Notes under the pieces: generated by a model
Databases searched by the model: none
Seen by the model: only the letters and a program-made list of their open reading frames with translations
Told to the model about the DNA's origin: nothing
In this document: positions 34,138 through 44,654 of the stretch, one piece after another
Layout: every line of letters starts with the position of its first letter
How positions within the stretch are numbered: position 1 is the first letter of the stretch
Made by a program: the position numbers and the translations under genes
Origin: Polyangia bacterium
GTDB lineage: Bacteria > Myxococcota_A > Polyangia > Nannocystales > Nannocystaceae
Direction: 5' to 3'
DNA length: 64,000 bases
Assembly: GCA_030430565.1 (NCBI GenBank)
Contig: JAUIKS010000044.1
Span: 1-64,000 of the forward strand

Positions 34138-35292
34138 ATGACGCTACGGAAGTTGTTCTCGCCCTGTTCCTCCTGCATGGCGCTCGTGAGCGCGAGCGCG
34201 CTGCTGTTCACCGGCTGCGGCGACTCAGGCCCAGGGGGCGGCACAGACGGCGAGACCGAGACGGGCTCGATGGAGGAGTCGACGACGGCGGGCGAGGGCA
34301 CGGGCGGAAGCACTGGCGCGGCGACCACGGAGGACGGGACCGGCGGCCAGGGCGGGACCGGGGGCACGGGCGCGGACACCGACGACGGGACCGACACGGA
34401 TGACACGGGCGCCGGCGACGGCTGCCCCGCGGACGTGTTCTTGGATCTGTCGAGCGCGCCAGGTGCTGGCGACGCCTACCCCGATCCCGTGCTCGAGGTC
34501 GAGTGCGTCGACGACAAGCTGCTCGTGCACAGCAACGGGATCCCGCACTACCGCTTCATCCCGATCACCCCCAACGCGCTGGTCGAGCAGGACTTCAACT
34601 GGGAGATCACGCTCAACCCCGAGGTCGCACCTGAACCAACGGACATCCCGCTGCTCGGCCTCGTCGGCTTCACGGTCAACGGCCTGCCGTTCTTCGGGGC
34701 GAACGAGGGCCCGCAGCCGGCGGACGAGGCGTTTGGCGATCCGATCTACAACCAGATCATGGACGAGTGCCTCGGGCACACCGCGTTCTCGTACCACTAC
34801 CACGCGCTCGTCGAGCGCTGCCTGATCCAGGCTGGGGTCGTCGACGAGCCGTGGAGCAACCCCGCGCCGCCCCAGGGCGAGCCCTCGCCGATCCTCGCCT
34901 TCGCCTACGACGGCTTCCCGATCTACGGCGCGCGCGGCTGCCTTGACGAGGGCTGCGCCGAGGTCGTCGAGTACAAGAGCAGCTGGGTGCAGATCGACGA
35001 TCCGACGCAGAACGCCTGGGACGCCTACGAGTACCAGGCGAGCGACGCGCCCGAGCAGCTCGACCGCTGCAACGGGCACTACGGGCCCAAGGGCGACTAT
35101 CACTACCACGCGACCGCCGGCTTCCCCTACATCATCGGCTGCTTCGCCGGCACGCCGGGCGAGGGCGTCGGCGGAGACGGCGGCGGTGGCGGGATGGAGC
35201 TGCCGCAGTGCGAGCCCGGGCAGACGATGTGCTGCGGCGACGACGTCTGCGACGGCCCCGAGACCGCGGACAACTGCCCCGCGGACTGCTGA
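34138..35292 (+). CDS. YHYH-domain lipoprotein
   Basis: 384 residues. Lipobox LFTGC near residue 24; Gly/Thr/Asp-rich linker to ~95. Then the YHYH domain: LLVHSNGIPHYRF, FSYHYHALVERC, LAFAYDGFPIYGARG, YEYQASDAPEQLDRCNGHYG and DYHYHATAGFPYIIGCF. The paired YHYH motifs (~220 and ~320) probably bind metal; YHYH proteins occur near metal- or copper-related surface proteins. A C-terminal Cys cluster (MCCGDDVCDGPETADNCPADC) follows. The ~200-bp leader 33940-34137 shows no clear promoter. Confidence 0.9.
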   Translation: MTLRKLFSPCSSCMALVSASALLFTGCGDSGPGGGTDGETETGSMEESTTAGEGTGGSTGAATTEDGTGGQGGTGGTGADTDDGTDTDDTGAGDGCPADVFLDLSSAPGAGDAYPDPVLEVECVDDKLLVHSNGIPHYRFIPITPNALVEQDFNWEITLNPEVAPEPTDIPLLGLVGFTVNGLPFFGANEGPQPADEAFGDPIYNQIMDECLGHTAFSYHYHALVERCLIQAGVVDEPWSNPAPPQGEPSPILAFAYDGFPIYGARGCLDEGCAEVVEYKSSWVQIDDPTQNAWDAYEYQASDAPEQLDRCNGHYGPKGDYHYHATAGFPYIIGCFAGTPGEGVGGDGGGGGMELPQCEPGQTMCCGDDVCDGPETADNCPADC

Positions 35293-35304
35293 GCGCGCGC
35301 GTCG

Positions 35305-36843
35305 CTACGGCGCGCTGGCGAAGCGGCCGACCCAGGCCTCGTTGAGGCTGCCCGCGAGGTAGACCGCGCCGCCGGGGCTGCCGTCGTCGACCGCGAGCAC
35401 CGCGTTGGTCCAGGTCAGCGGCCCCTCGGCGGTCGCCGACCACCAGCTGAGCGCGCCCTCGTGGGTGAAGCTCGCGTAGGCCAGGCGCGGCTCGTCGTCC
35501 TCCTCGGGTGTCCCGCTCCCGGCGACGAGGATGTGCTCGGGGTGCAGCGCGATCGAGCGACCTGACGAGTAGGACAGATCGTCGAAGGTCGTCGACCACA
35601 TCGGCCCGCCGCCCGCGGCGCGTCGGGCCAGCCAGAGCGCGTCGCGCTGCTCGATGTTCAGGATGTCGTTTTCGTCGGGCACGATCGCGACGTCGACGCC
35701 GACGCGGCCGGTGAGGAGGATGTCCCCCTCGTCGGTGAGCGCGAGGCCGATGGCCTCGTCGTGACCTCCCTCGCCGCCGTCAACGCGCTCGGCCCAGACG
35801 AGGTCGCCCTCGGGCGTCAGCTCGGCGAGCCAGGCGTCGCTGTCCTGCGGTAGATCGCCCGGCTCGAAGGTCGTGATCATGCCCGCTACGACGATCGCGC
35901 CGTCGGGGTGCGCCGCGATCGCCGAGAGCCCGCCCCGGTTGTTCTCCAGGCCCGGGTTGAGGGTCTTGGTCCACTGCAGCGCGCCGTCCTCGCTCACGCT
36001 CATGATCAGCATCTCAGGCGGCTCGACCCAGCCGTCGGTGCTGCCGACCCCGTAGATGTTGCCGTCGGCGAGCGCGACGCTCCAGATGAAGCCGGAGCCG
36101 AGGTCGTCGCCCATGGTCGACCAGATCAGCTCGCCGGCGGGGTCGTGCCGCGCGATCTGCCCGTAGAAGCAGCCGTCGGAGCAGTTGTAGTTGTGCGCGA
36201 TGCCGCCGGTGATCAGGTCACCGTTCGGCGCCGTGACGACCGCGGTGATCCGGTCGCTCAGCGGCGAGTGATCCTGGATCCGCGACCACAGCAGCGCGCC
36301 CTCGGGCGAGTAGGCGCGCATCCAGCCGACGCTCGGCATCATGTCGATCGGGTAGGTGGGCGAGCGCTCGCTGCCGACGGCGATGATCGAGCCGTCGAGC
36401 GCGCGCGTCAGCGCCAGCGCGCTCGAGTTGTCGTCGCGGACGCCGGGGTAGACATCGAACCACAGCGTCGCGCCGGCGTCGTCGCTGCAGGTCGCGTCGC
36501 AGCCGTCGTGGTCCAGCGCGTTGCCGTCGTCGCAGAGCTCGGGCGGCTCGACGAGGCCGTCTCCGCAGACCGGCGGCGGGCCCCCGGTGCTCCCGGTCGG
36601 CGCGTCGTCGCCGGTTGTGTCGTTCGTCGTCGCGCTCGAGCCTGAGTTCGTGCTCGCGGTGGTGCTCGCGTCGGTCGACCCGCCCGGTCCCGCGCTGGTG
36701 CTGCTCGCGCTGGCGCCCGAGCTCGAGCCCTGCGCGTCGCTCTCGCTGGCGGCCTCGGTCGTCGCAGCGTCTGTCTCATTGACCATGTTCGTACACGCGG
36801 CGAGGCCGGCGAGCGCGGTGACGAGGGGGATCCGGTACCTCAC
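35305..36843 (-). CDS. Lipoprotein with one DUF4215 repeat and a beta-propeller
   Basis: 512 residues. GTG start at 36843 (TACCGT 6 nt upstream). Lipobox LAAC near residue 17; Ser/Thr/Ala linker to ~90; one CGDGLVEPPELCDDGN...CDATC repeat. Then ~400 residues of repeated blades such as DGSIIAVGSE, NGDLITGGIA, DGAIVVAGMI and EGDILLTGRV, the G-x-hydrophobic-x-hydrophobic-G signature of delta-60/SBBP-type propellers. Cysteines in HNYNCSDGCFYG may pair. Likely a surface-exposed binding protein. Convergent with the YHYH gene, 12 bp between stops. Confidence 0.87.
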   Translation of the reverse strand: MRYRIPLVTALAGLAACTNMVNETDAATTEAASESDAQGSSSGASASSTSAGPGGSTDASTTASTNSGSSATTNDTTGDDAPTGSTGGPPPVCGDGLVEPPELCDDGNALDHDGCDATCSDDAGATLWFDVYPGVRDDNSSALALTRALDGSIIAVGSERSPTYPIDMMPSVGWMRAYSPEGALLWSRIQDHSPLSDRITAVVTAPNGDLITGGIAHNYNCSDGCFYGQIARHDPAGELIWSTMGDDLGSGFIWSVALADGNIYGVGSTDGWVEPPEMLIMSVSEDGALQWTKTLNPGLENNRGGLSAIAAHPDGAIVVAGMITTFEPGDLPQDSDAWLAELTPEGDLVWAERVDGGEGGHDEAIGLALTDEGDILLTGRVGVDVAIVPDENDILNIEQRDALWLARRAAGGGPMWSTTFDDLSYSSGRSIALHPEHILVAGSGTPEEDDEPRLAYASFTHEGALSWWSATAEGPLTWTNAVLAVDDGSPGGAVYLAGSLNEAWVGRFASAP

Positions 36844-36849
36844 GACCTG

Positions 36850-36855
36850 ACGGTA
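36850..36855 (-). promoter_or_regulatory. Leaderless -10 element (TACCGT)
   Basis: TACCGT ends 6 nt before the GTG at 36843. Confidence 0.5.
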
Positions 36856-36926
36856 GCCGAGCCCGCGAACGCGAGGGAAGCGAGCGTTCGGCGCTCGCGA
36901 GCGTCCGCGGCGTCGGAAGATTGCGC

Positions 36927-36972
36927 CGCCCAATTCGGGCGCTCGAGTTCACGGCGCGCCTTCAATTGGGCG
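36927..36972. repeat. Inverted repeat CGCCCAATT / AATTGGGCG
   Basis: 9-bp perfect arms 28 bp apart (36927-36935, 36964-36972) between the divergent propeller and TetR genes. Could be a cruciform or regulator site. Confidence 0.4.
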
Positions 36973-37024
36973 CGCGTTCGCGCGCTTGACCCGCAGATGA
37001 GCCACGTTTCGGCAGCGTTCGCGC

Positions 37025-37052
37025 TTGACGGCTCGCTACGTGGTGCTATTAG
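37025..37052 (+). promoter_or_regulatory. Sigma-70-type promoter of the TetR-hydrolase operon
   Basis: TTGACG (37025-37030), 16-bp spacer, TATTAG (37047-37052). The predicted start of transcription (~37059) lies within the first operator repeat. Confidence 0.55.
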
Positions 37053-37092
37053 ACTTACAGGTCTAGACTTTGAGGTCTAGACTTTGAGGTCT
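37051..37092. promoter_or_regulatory. Three tandem 14-bp palindromic operators
   Basis: AGACTTACAGGTCT, AGACTTTGAGGTCT and AGACTTTGAGGTCT are contiguous and end exactly at the TetR start codon. Each is a near-palindrome AGACyT-N2-AGGTCT. They overlap the -10 and the transcription start, so the regulator probably represses its own operon. Confidence 0.75.
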
Positions 37093-37719
37093 ATGCCCGG
37101 GAGAGCTACCAGCACGTTCGAGTTCGAGCACGCCGAGAAGCTGATCGAGGTCGCGCTCGAGGAGTTCAGCGAGCGCGGCTACGCCAAGGCCTCGATCAAC
37201 CGAATCCTCGCGCGCGCGGGGATGAGCAAGGGCCAGTTTTACTACCACTTCGGCAACAAAGAGGGGCTCTACCTCGCGGTGGTCGAGCTGGTGCTGACGC
37301 GGCAGCGCGCGTTCATGGCCGCGCGCTTTGACCCCGCGGTGATGCAGGAGGATCTGTTCTCGATCTTCGAGGCGCGCCTGCGGCTGAGCGCCGCGCTCGA
37401 GCGCGAGCACCCGGAGCTCGCCCGGTTCTCGCGCAGCTTCGTGCGCGAGCGCGGGCAGCCGATCTTCGAAAAGGCCATGGGCGCCCACGACTTTCGCGAG
37501 GACGCCCAGCTCGCCGCGCTGATCCAGCGCGCGCAGGCCCGCGGCGACTTCCGCGAGGACCTGCCGCCCGAGTTCATCGCCGGCCTGCTGCCGCGCCTGT
37601 TTCAGCACGTCGTCGAGCTCGCCGGGCTCGACGCCGCCGGCGAGCTCGACGCCATTCACGAGCAGATGGGCCACTTCATCGAGTTCCTGCGGGGTGGCCT
37701 CGGAAGGAGGAAACCATGA
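37093..37719 (+). CDS. TetR/AcrR-family regulator
   Basis: 208 residues. N-terminal TetR helix-turn-helix: LIEVALEEFSERGYAKASIN, RILARAGMSKGQFYYHFGNK and EGLYLAVVELVL (~14-65). The ligand-binding C-terminal part is all-helical (FSIFEARLRLSAALEREHPE and on). The hydrolase gene overlaps its end by 4 bp (ATGA) behind a strong AGGAGG, so both are one operon. Three tandem palindromes abut the start codon. The inducer is unknown, perhaps a substrate or product of the hydrolase. Confidence 0.93.
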   Translation: MPGRATSTFEFEHAEKLIEVALEEFSERGYAKASINRILARAGMSKGQFYYHFGNKEGLYLAVVELVLTRQRAFMAARFDPAVMQEDLFSIFEARLRLSAALEREHPELARFSRSFVRERGQPIFEKAMGAHDFREDAQLAALIQRAQARGDFREDLPPEFIAGLLPRLFQHVVELAGLDAAGELDAIHEQMGHFIEFLRGGLGRRKP

Positions 37720-38864
37720 GCGCGTACGTCCCAAAATTCCCGGTCGGCTACCACCGGGTGCACCGCACCAAGATCCTCGACTACCAGCTCAACCGCTGGC
37801 GCTCGCTCGGCTGGATCAGCCTCGAGGAGGCCCAAGAGGCAGGTCGAGAGGTCCGCGGGATCGCGGACTGGCAGGCGGTCATGGAGCGCGCGAGCACGCG
37901 CGCCTACGCGGCCGGGCGCGCGCGCAGCGGGCTGTTCTTCCTGCGCGCCGCCGAGTTCTTCGTGAGCCCCGAGCAGCCCGAGAAGCTCGCGCTCTACGAC
38001 CGCTTCCGCGAGGCGTTTTATCGCCACTTCGACGGCGAGCCGTTCACGCGTCACGAGGTGCCCTACGCGGGCGGCAGCGTGGCCGCGCTCGACATCCCGG
38101 CGGCGGGCGGCCAGCGCGGCGTGATCGTCATGCACGGGGGCTTCGACTCGTTCTTGGAGGAGCTGTACTCGCTCGCCAAGGCGCTCTCGCTGCGCGGCTA
38201 CCGGGTCGTGCTGTTCGACGGGCCAGGTCAGGGCAGCGCGCTCAAGCACCACAAGCTGGCGATGACCCACGAGTGGGAGCGGCCGGTCGCGGCGGTCCTC
38301 GACCACTTCGGGCTCGACGACGTCACGCTCATCGGCGTCTCGATGGGCGGCTGGCTGTGCTTCCGCGCGGCCGCTTTCGAGCCGCGGATCCGCCGGGTCG
38401 TCGCGCTCAGCGTCGCCTACGACTACATGGCGATCCCGCCGGAGTGGGTCGCCAACTTCGCGCGCTGGCTGTTTCGCAAGCCGCGGCTGTTCGACGCGCT
38501 CGCCTCGCTCAAGATGGCGGTGCTGCCGCAGGAGCGCTGGGGCGCGCGCAACATGCAGTACATCATGCAGGAGGAGTCGCTGCGCAGCGCCGGCCTGGCG
38601 TTCTTGGCCTTCAACGCCGAGAACCTGCACAGCGAGCGCGTGACCCAGGACGTGCTGATCCTGAGCGGAGCCGAGGATCACTTCATCCCTCGCAAGCTGC
38701 ACACGCTGCAGGTCCAGGCGCTCACGCGCGCGCGCTCGGTCACCGATCACGAGTTCACGCGCGAGCAGCAGGCGCACAACCACTGCATGGTCGGCAACCT
38801 CAGGCTGTTCCTCGACACGGTCGACGAGTGGCTCGCGCGTTTCGAGCTGCGCGCGGCGAGCTGA
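37716..38864 (+). CDS. Alpha/beta hydrolase of the FrsA/pseudooxynicotine-hydrolase type
   Basis: 382 residues. An N-terminal helical domain (~1-110) precedes an alpha/beta-hydrolase core: HGGFDSFLEE (oxyanion), DGPGQGSALK, nucleophile elbow LIGVSMGGWL near residue 208, LILSGAEDHFIP (acid) and HNHCMVGNL (His). The two-domain order and the DGPGQG block are those of the FrsA-like C-C/C-O hydrolase group (for example dihydropseudooxynicotine hydrolase). Translation is coupled to the TetR gene by ATGA overlap with AGGAGG 5 nt upstream. Confidence 0.88.
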   Translation: MSAYVPKFPVGYHRVHRTKILDYQLNRWRSLGWISLEEAQEAGREVRGIADWQAVMERASTRAYAAGRARSGLFFLRAAEFFVSPEQPEKLALYDRFREAFYRHFDGEPFTRHEVPYAGGSVAALDIPAAGGQRGVIVMHGGFDSFLEELYSLAKALSLRGYRVVLFDGPGQGSALKHHKLAMTHEWERPVAAVLDHFGLDDVTLIGVSMGGWLCFRAAAFEPRIRRVVALSVAYDYMAIPPEWVANFARWLFRKPRLFDALASLKMAVLPQERWGARNMQYIMQEESLRSAGLAFLAFNAENLHSERVTQDVLILSGAEDHFIPRKLHTLQVQALTRARSVTDHEFTREQQAHNHCMVGNLRLFLDTVDEWLARFELRAAS

Positions 38865-38886
38865 CGCGCGGACCACGAGACCCGCG

Positions 38887-40202
<1,316 letters not shown>

Positions 40203-40206
<4 letters not shown>

Positions 40207-41138
40207 TCGCGCAGCTCCCGTCCGGTCAGGTGCAGGAACACGGCCTGCAGGCTCGGCGCCTGGACCTTGACGTCGACGACGCGCAGCCCGGCCGCCTGCA
40301 GCTGGCCGAGCAGCGGCGGCAGCTCGCCGGAGATGTCGTCCGTGCGCGCGCGCAGCTCTCGGCCTTGGACCGTCACGCCGGGGAGCTCGAGCGCGGCCTC
40401 GGCGGGCTCTGTCTCGAGGGTCAGGACGACCGTGCGCGCGCGCCCGACCGTCGCGGCGATCAGCTCGTCGAGGGTGCCCTCGGCCACGGCGACGCCGTGA
40501 TCGATGATGACGATGCGGTCGCAGATCTGCTGGGCCTCGTCGAGCTGGTGCGTCGTGAGCAGCAGCGAGGCGCCCTCGGCCCGCAGGCCCTCGAGCATCT
40601 CCCAGATCCGCTCGCGGCTCTGCGGGTCGACGCCGACCGTCGGCTCATCGAGCAGGATGACCTCGGGCTTGTGCAGCACGCCGCACGCGATATTGAGGCG
40701 GCGCTTCATGCCGCCCGAGAAGGTCTTCACGCGGGCGCGCCCGCGCTCCGCGAGGCCGGTCCAGGTCAGCGCCCACTCGGCGCGCGCCCGCAGCTCGGCG
40801 CGCGCGACCCCGTGCAGCGCTCCGAACAGCGCGAGGTTCTCGCGCGCGTCGAGCTCGGGGTAGAGCGCGATCTCCTGCGGGATCACGCCGAGGCGGCGCG
40901 AGGCGGCGGTCTCGCCGGCGCCGGGCTCCAGTCGCTCGCCGAGCAGCGTGAGCGCGCCCTCGTCGAGGCGCACGCGCCCCGTGATCGCGCGGATCAGCGT
41001 GGTCTTACCGGCGCCGTTCGGACCCAGCAGCGCGAGCCACTCGCCGCGCCGAAGCTCGAGGTTGACGCCGCGCAGCGCCTCGGCGGCGCCGAAGCGCTTG
41101 CGCGCGGCTCGTACCTCGAGGACGGCCTGGGAGCCCAT
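40203..41138 (-). CDS. ABC transporter ATP-binding protein
   Basis: 311 residues. Walker A GPNGAGKTT (~39-47), Q-loop VIPQEIALYPEL (~88), signature FSGGMKRRL (~138), Walker B VILLDEPTVGVDP (~158) and switch His LLLTTHQLDE (~193). The ~90-residue C-terminal extension is typical of ABC-2/DrrA-type exporters. It is first in the operon with the permease. The upstream gap 41139-41359 holds a short TGATT-A-AATCA palindrome near 41275 but no clear promoter. Confidence 0.95.
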
Positions 41139-41359
41139 GACGTCGAGATATCACAGCGTGGGTGACTCAGGCACGCTCCCGGGGTCTCGGCTCTTGGGCG
41201 CCGCGGCGGTCGAGCGTGGGAGAGGGGGCCGGTCTCGCGTCTCGTCGAGGCCCAGGCGCGCGGCGTCGCGCGCTTGATTAAATCAGTATGTGCCGGCCCT
41301 TCGGGCGCGGGCTGACGAAGGTCGAGCTGCGCGTGTGACCCTCAAGCCATGTCGCCGAA

Positions 41360-43120
41360 TCAGGGCGGCGAGCCGGCGAGGTCGCCGAGCACCCCGGGCG
41401 AGATCTCGGGGAGCAGGACGCGGGTCGACTCGCTGCAGCCCATCAGCCCCGTGAGCTCGACGACCTTGTCCTCGTCCGCGTCGCTGGCGACCAGCAGCTC
41501 CGAGTCGACCCGGCGCGCGAGGCCGACGAGGGTGTGCGGCGTGTCGGCGAGGCGCTCCATCTCGCCGAGGACGAGGTTGTCGATGTCCGCGTCGAGGCGC
41601 CACACGGTCCCGCCGTCGACGATCGTGAAGTCACGCGCGTCGCTGTTCTCGACGAGGTCGACGTGGTCGCTGATCGGCTGCGGCAGCTTGAGGCAGGGGA
41701 GCGCGGCAGGCGGGAAGTTGCCGTCCGCGACCCAGATCGGGCAGAGCTGGTCGGTGTTGGCCGACAGCGTCCAGACCAGATGTCGGTTGAAGTCGTCGCT
41801 CACGGCGGCGCCGCGCATCAGGTGGCCCTCGATCCAGTCGCCCTCGATCTCGAGCTGCCCCGTCCCCGTGATGTGGACCATCCGCGAGCGCTCGTTCGCG
41901 CGGTCGATCTCGAAGCCGGCGAGGCCGTCGAAGTCCGACTGGAAGATGCCGTCGATCTCGACGCCCGTGTTGCCCTCGGTATCGGTGATCAGGCCGATCT
42001 CGAACAGCTCGGCGCCGTCCTGCTCGGAGTAGAACAGGCGCGTCCCGACGCCCTCTTCGTACTGCACGCCGTACAGCATGTGCGTGTCGCCGAAGGCGGT
42101 GCGCGAGACCGCCGAGACGATCACGTCCGTCGATGACGCGTCGAGGTTATCCGTGTTCGCGCAGTCGGGCACGCCGGGGAAGCAGTCGTCGCAGCTGTCC
42201 GGGTCGATGTTGCGCAGCGCCTCGCGGTTGATGCAGGTCGCGCCGTCGGCGTTCCACTCCGCCTCCTTGACCAGCCAGCCGGGGTACGAGTCCTGCTCGC
42301 TGAGCCCGAGCTCGTCGCCGACGTAGATGCGCGCGCCCGAGAAAGTGTTGGTCGCGCCGTCGCCGGCGTAGTCGGCCCTCACCATACGCACGCAGGCTTG
42401 ATGCGCCCAGCCGAGGTCGCCGGAGTCGATCTCGCGGTAGGCCCACTCGACGCACTTGGCGAGCGCGGCCTCGCGGCACGCGAGCGTGACTTCGAATTCG
42501 TCGTCGGCCGCGCGCTGGCCGGTGCTGAAGTCCCAGCTCCCGTTGAGCAGTAGCGCCTCGACCTCGTCGCCCTCGCCGTCGACGCACAGATCCGTGCGCT
42601 CAGGCGACCACCCGCCGCCGTCGTCCACCTCCCACACGAACGCGTAGTGAAACAGCGGCCCCTGGTCGTACTTGATGTCGGTGATCTCGAACTGCTCCTC
42701 GATCGCGACCCGCGCCCTCGTGCCGTCATCGCGCTCGTAGGTCAGGACCAGCGGGAACGCCATCGGGCCGAAGTGCGGCACGCCGCCGGCGGTCTCGTAG
42801 CGGAGCTCCTTGCTCTGATCGTCGATGAAGACCGCGGTCACGGGCATCCCCATCACGGTCTCCGCGCCCACGAGGCGGACGCCGTTGACGGTCTCCCCGG
42901 CGAGCAGCGCGGAGCTCAGCATGAGGCCGTTGGGGAAGAACTCGCCGATCTGGATGTTGGTGAAGCGCGACGAGTTGTCGTGCTTCAGGCGCGGCTCCTC
43001 CTCCTCGCCCTCCTCCTCGAGCCCAGCGCACACGCCCTCCTCGCCCTGCCCGTCGTCTCCGCAGCCGAGCGCGAGCGTCAGGGTCATCGCGGCGCACATC
43101 CATCGTCGTTGCTGGGTCAT
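41360..43120 (-). CDS. ADYC-domain lipoprotein with changed motif (ADYA)
   Basis: 586 residues. Lipobox ALGC near residue 20; acidic linker. The middle matches the ADYC-domain pattern: CVEWAYREID...HQACVRMVRADYAGDGATNT, where relatives have ADYCGDG. Here the naming Cys is Ala. A later DSCDDCFPGVPDC cluster and a C-terminal ~250-residue segment (SDVIVSAVSRTAFGDTHMLY and on) with beta-propeller-like periodicity follow. GGAAG lies near -12 relative to ATG 43120. Surface protein of unknown function; the Cys loss may free its disulfide partner. Confidence 0.83.
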   Translation of the reverse strand: MTQQRRWMCAAMTLTLALGCGDDGQGEEGVCAGLEEEGEEEEPRLKHDNSSRFTNIQIGEFFPNGLMLSSALLAGETVNGVRLVGAETVMGMPVTAVFIDDQSKELRYETAGGVPHFGPMAFPLVLTYERDDGTRARVAIEEQFEITDIKYDQGPLFHYAFVWEVDDGGGWSPERTDLCVDGEGDEVEALLLNGSWDFSTGQRAADDEFEVTLACREAALAKCVEWAYREIDSGDLGWAHQACVRMVRADYAGDGATNTFSGARIYVGDELGLSEQDSYPGWLVKEAEWNADGATCINREALRNIDPDSCDDCFPGVPDCANTDNLDASSTDVIVSAVSRTAFGDTHMLYGVQYEEGVGTRLFYSEQDGAELFEIGLITDTEGNTGVEIDGIFQSDFDGLAGFEIDRANERSRMVHITGTGQLEIEGDWIEGHLMRGAAVSDDFNRHLVWTLSANTDQLCPIWVADGNFPPAALPCLKLPQPISDHVDLVENSDARDFTIVDGGTVWRLDADIDNLVLGEMERLADTPHTLVGLARRVDSELLVASDADEDKVVELTGLMGCSESTRVLLPEISPGVLGDLAGSPP

Positions 43121-43239
43121 TCAGGCTTCCCGTCCTCGGCCGCAGCGGCGCGCTAACGCGCGCGTCCGCGACGGCGTCAATAATCGTGATGAACAACAAC
43201 ACCGATCGCAACGCTCGCCATCGCGCGCGGCGGCTGTAC

Positions 43240-43554
43240 TCAGCGGGGGCGCGCGTCGTCACGCGGGGGCGCGCCGAAGCGGGCCTCGAAGTCGCGGAGC
43301 AGGCGCTCGAGCGCGGCCGCGGGATCCGGCGCCGGGTCGCGCGACCACCGGCACAGCAGCGCCGCGCCGGGGTGGGCGGTCGCGAACGCGGTGACGGCCG
43401 CGCGCAGCTGCGGGCCCGCGTCGTAGTGGACCATGGCGGCCCGCCCGCGCGGGTACTGCACAAGCCCGCGCTCTCTGCGGACCTGGAACACACCGGGGCG
43501 GCGCGGCGCGTGGCTCGGCGCGTCCGCGAGCGGGTACCAGGGGCCGAAGCGCAT
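43240..43554 (-). CDS. Small GIY-YIG-like protein
   Basis: 104 residues. MRFGPWYPLADAPSHAPRRP is followed by GVFQVRRERGLVQYPRGRAA and MVHYDAG. GVFQ/GLVQYPRGxSAMVHY has the look of a small GIY-YIG-type nuclease fold, but the second catalytic block is not obvious, so this is tentative. TACCGT ends 8 nt before the ATG. A long antisense frame over the neighbouring lipoprotein gene extends this frame upstream but is not coding-like. Divergent from the gene at 43648. Confidence 0.7.
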   Translation of the reverse strand: MRFGPWYPLADAPSHAPRRPGVFQVRRERGLVQYPRGRAAMVHYDAGPQLRAAVTAFATAHPGAALLCRWSRDPAPDPAAALERLLRDFEARFGAPPRDDARPR

Positions 43555-43562
43555 CGCCGGCC

Positions 43563-43568
43563 ACGGTA
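43563..43568 (-). promoter_or_regulatory. Leaderless -10 element (TACCGT)
   Basis: TACCGT ends 8 nt before the ATG at 43554. Confidence 0.4.
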
Positions 43569-43647
43569 GCACAGGCGCCCGCCGGTGTACCCTCGGGGCT
43601 GCGCCGAGAGTCGCCTCGCCCGGCGAGCGCGCGCGGAGGATGTCGCT

Positions 43648-44628
43648 ATGTTCATGTTGAATCGTCGTCGCGTTTCTCGAGAGCCTCGCCGTCGCGGCGG
43701 CGCGTGGCTCGCCGTCCTCGCGCTGGGGGTAGCGAGCCAGGCGTGCAGCGCCAACATTCAGGGGCAGAAGGTCATGGACGTCGAGCGCGTCGCGATCATC
43801 GAGTACCAGGCGACCGTCGAGGCGCCGACGAACAAGACGCCGTGGGCGGCGATCAAGGGCGCGGTCGAGAACTCCGCGGAGCAGGCGGGCAACGAGGCCT
43901 ACGCGCTGTTCGCCCAGGGCCTGAACCAAGAGTTCTCGATGGACGTGATGACGCGCGAGGCCCTGATCGCGCACCCGGCCTACCGCGAGGTCTTCGACAA
44001 GTACCAGGGTAAGGGGCTCGCGGGCTTCGCCGCGGCGATGGACTCGAACAACATCGACTATCGACCCGGCGGGATCATCAAGGGCTACTCGCGCTCGCAG
44101 CTCAAGGACGAGGAGCGCCTCGCGCTGATGACCGCGCTCGGCGTCGACGCGCTCGTGACCTGCTACATGCAGATCAAGGAGGCGGGCTCGGTCGGCATCG
44201 GCCCGTACAAGGCGACCAAGTACCGGGCGACCGCGCAGTTCCACATGTTCGATAAGTCCGGTGAGATCTGGTCCGAGCCGGGCGCGACGGGCGACTCGGG
44301 CGAGAGCGTGCACCGCCTCTCCTTGCCCGTGGGGCAGCAGGAGATGGGCGAGGAGGACGCCGAGAAGAAGTCGTTCTTGCAGGCGCTCGCGTCCGCGCAG
44401 GAGCGGATGTTTCAGCGCTTCTACGAGGTCACGGGGCTGTCGCGGGGGGCCCCGAGCAGCCCGGCCGCGCCGCCCGAGGAGGCGACCGGCGAGGCGACGG
44501 AGGAAGCCCCGGGCTACGAGGAGCCGAGCGACGGCGAGGCGCCGGCGGAGGGCGGCGAGGAGCCGGCGGGCGAGGACAGCGGCGGGGTCGAGCTCGCGGT
44601 GCGCCTCGCGTGGCACGTCCCGCGGTAG
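43648..44628 (+). CDS. Lipoprotein of unknown function
   Basis: 326 residues. GGAGGA lies 7 nt before ATG 43648. Signal with lipobox SQAC near residue 32. A ~220-residue domain (VERVAIIEYQATVEAPTNKT, MTREALIAHPAYREVFDKYQ, MTALGVDALVTCYMQIKEAG) has the alternating pattern of periplasmic alpha/beta surface proteins and contains one later Cys. The last ~60 residues are Pro/Glu/Ala/Gly-rich. I do not recognise the family. The next gene starts within 30 bp, so a two-gene operon is likely. Confidence 0.8.
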   Translation: MFMLNRRRVSREPRRRGGAWLAVLALGVASQACSANIQGQKVMDVERVAIIEYQATVEAPTNKTPWAAIKGAVENSAEQAGNEAYALFAQGLNQEFSMDVMTREALIAHPAYREVFDKYQGKGLAGFAAAMDSNNIDYRPGGIIKGYSRSQLKDEERLALMTALGVDALVTCYMQIKEAGSVGIGPYKATKYRATAQFHMFDKSGEIWSEPGATGDSGESVHRLSLPVGQQEMGEEDAEKKSFLQALASAQERMFQRFYEVTGLSRGAPSSPAAPPEEATGEATEEAPGYEEPSDGEAPAEGGEEPAGEDSGGVELAVRLAWHVPR

Positions 44629-44654
44629 CGGTATCGCTTGTGATACACAGGCGC

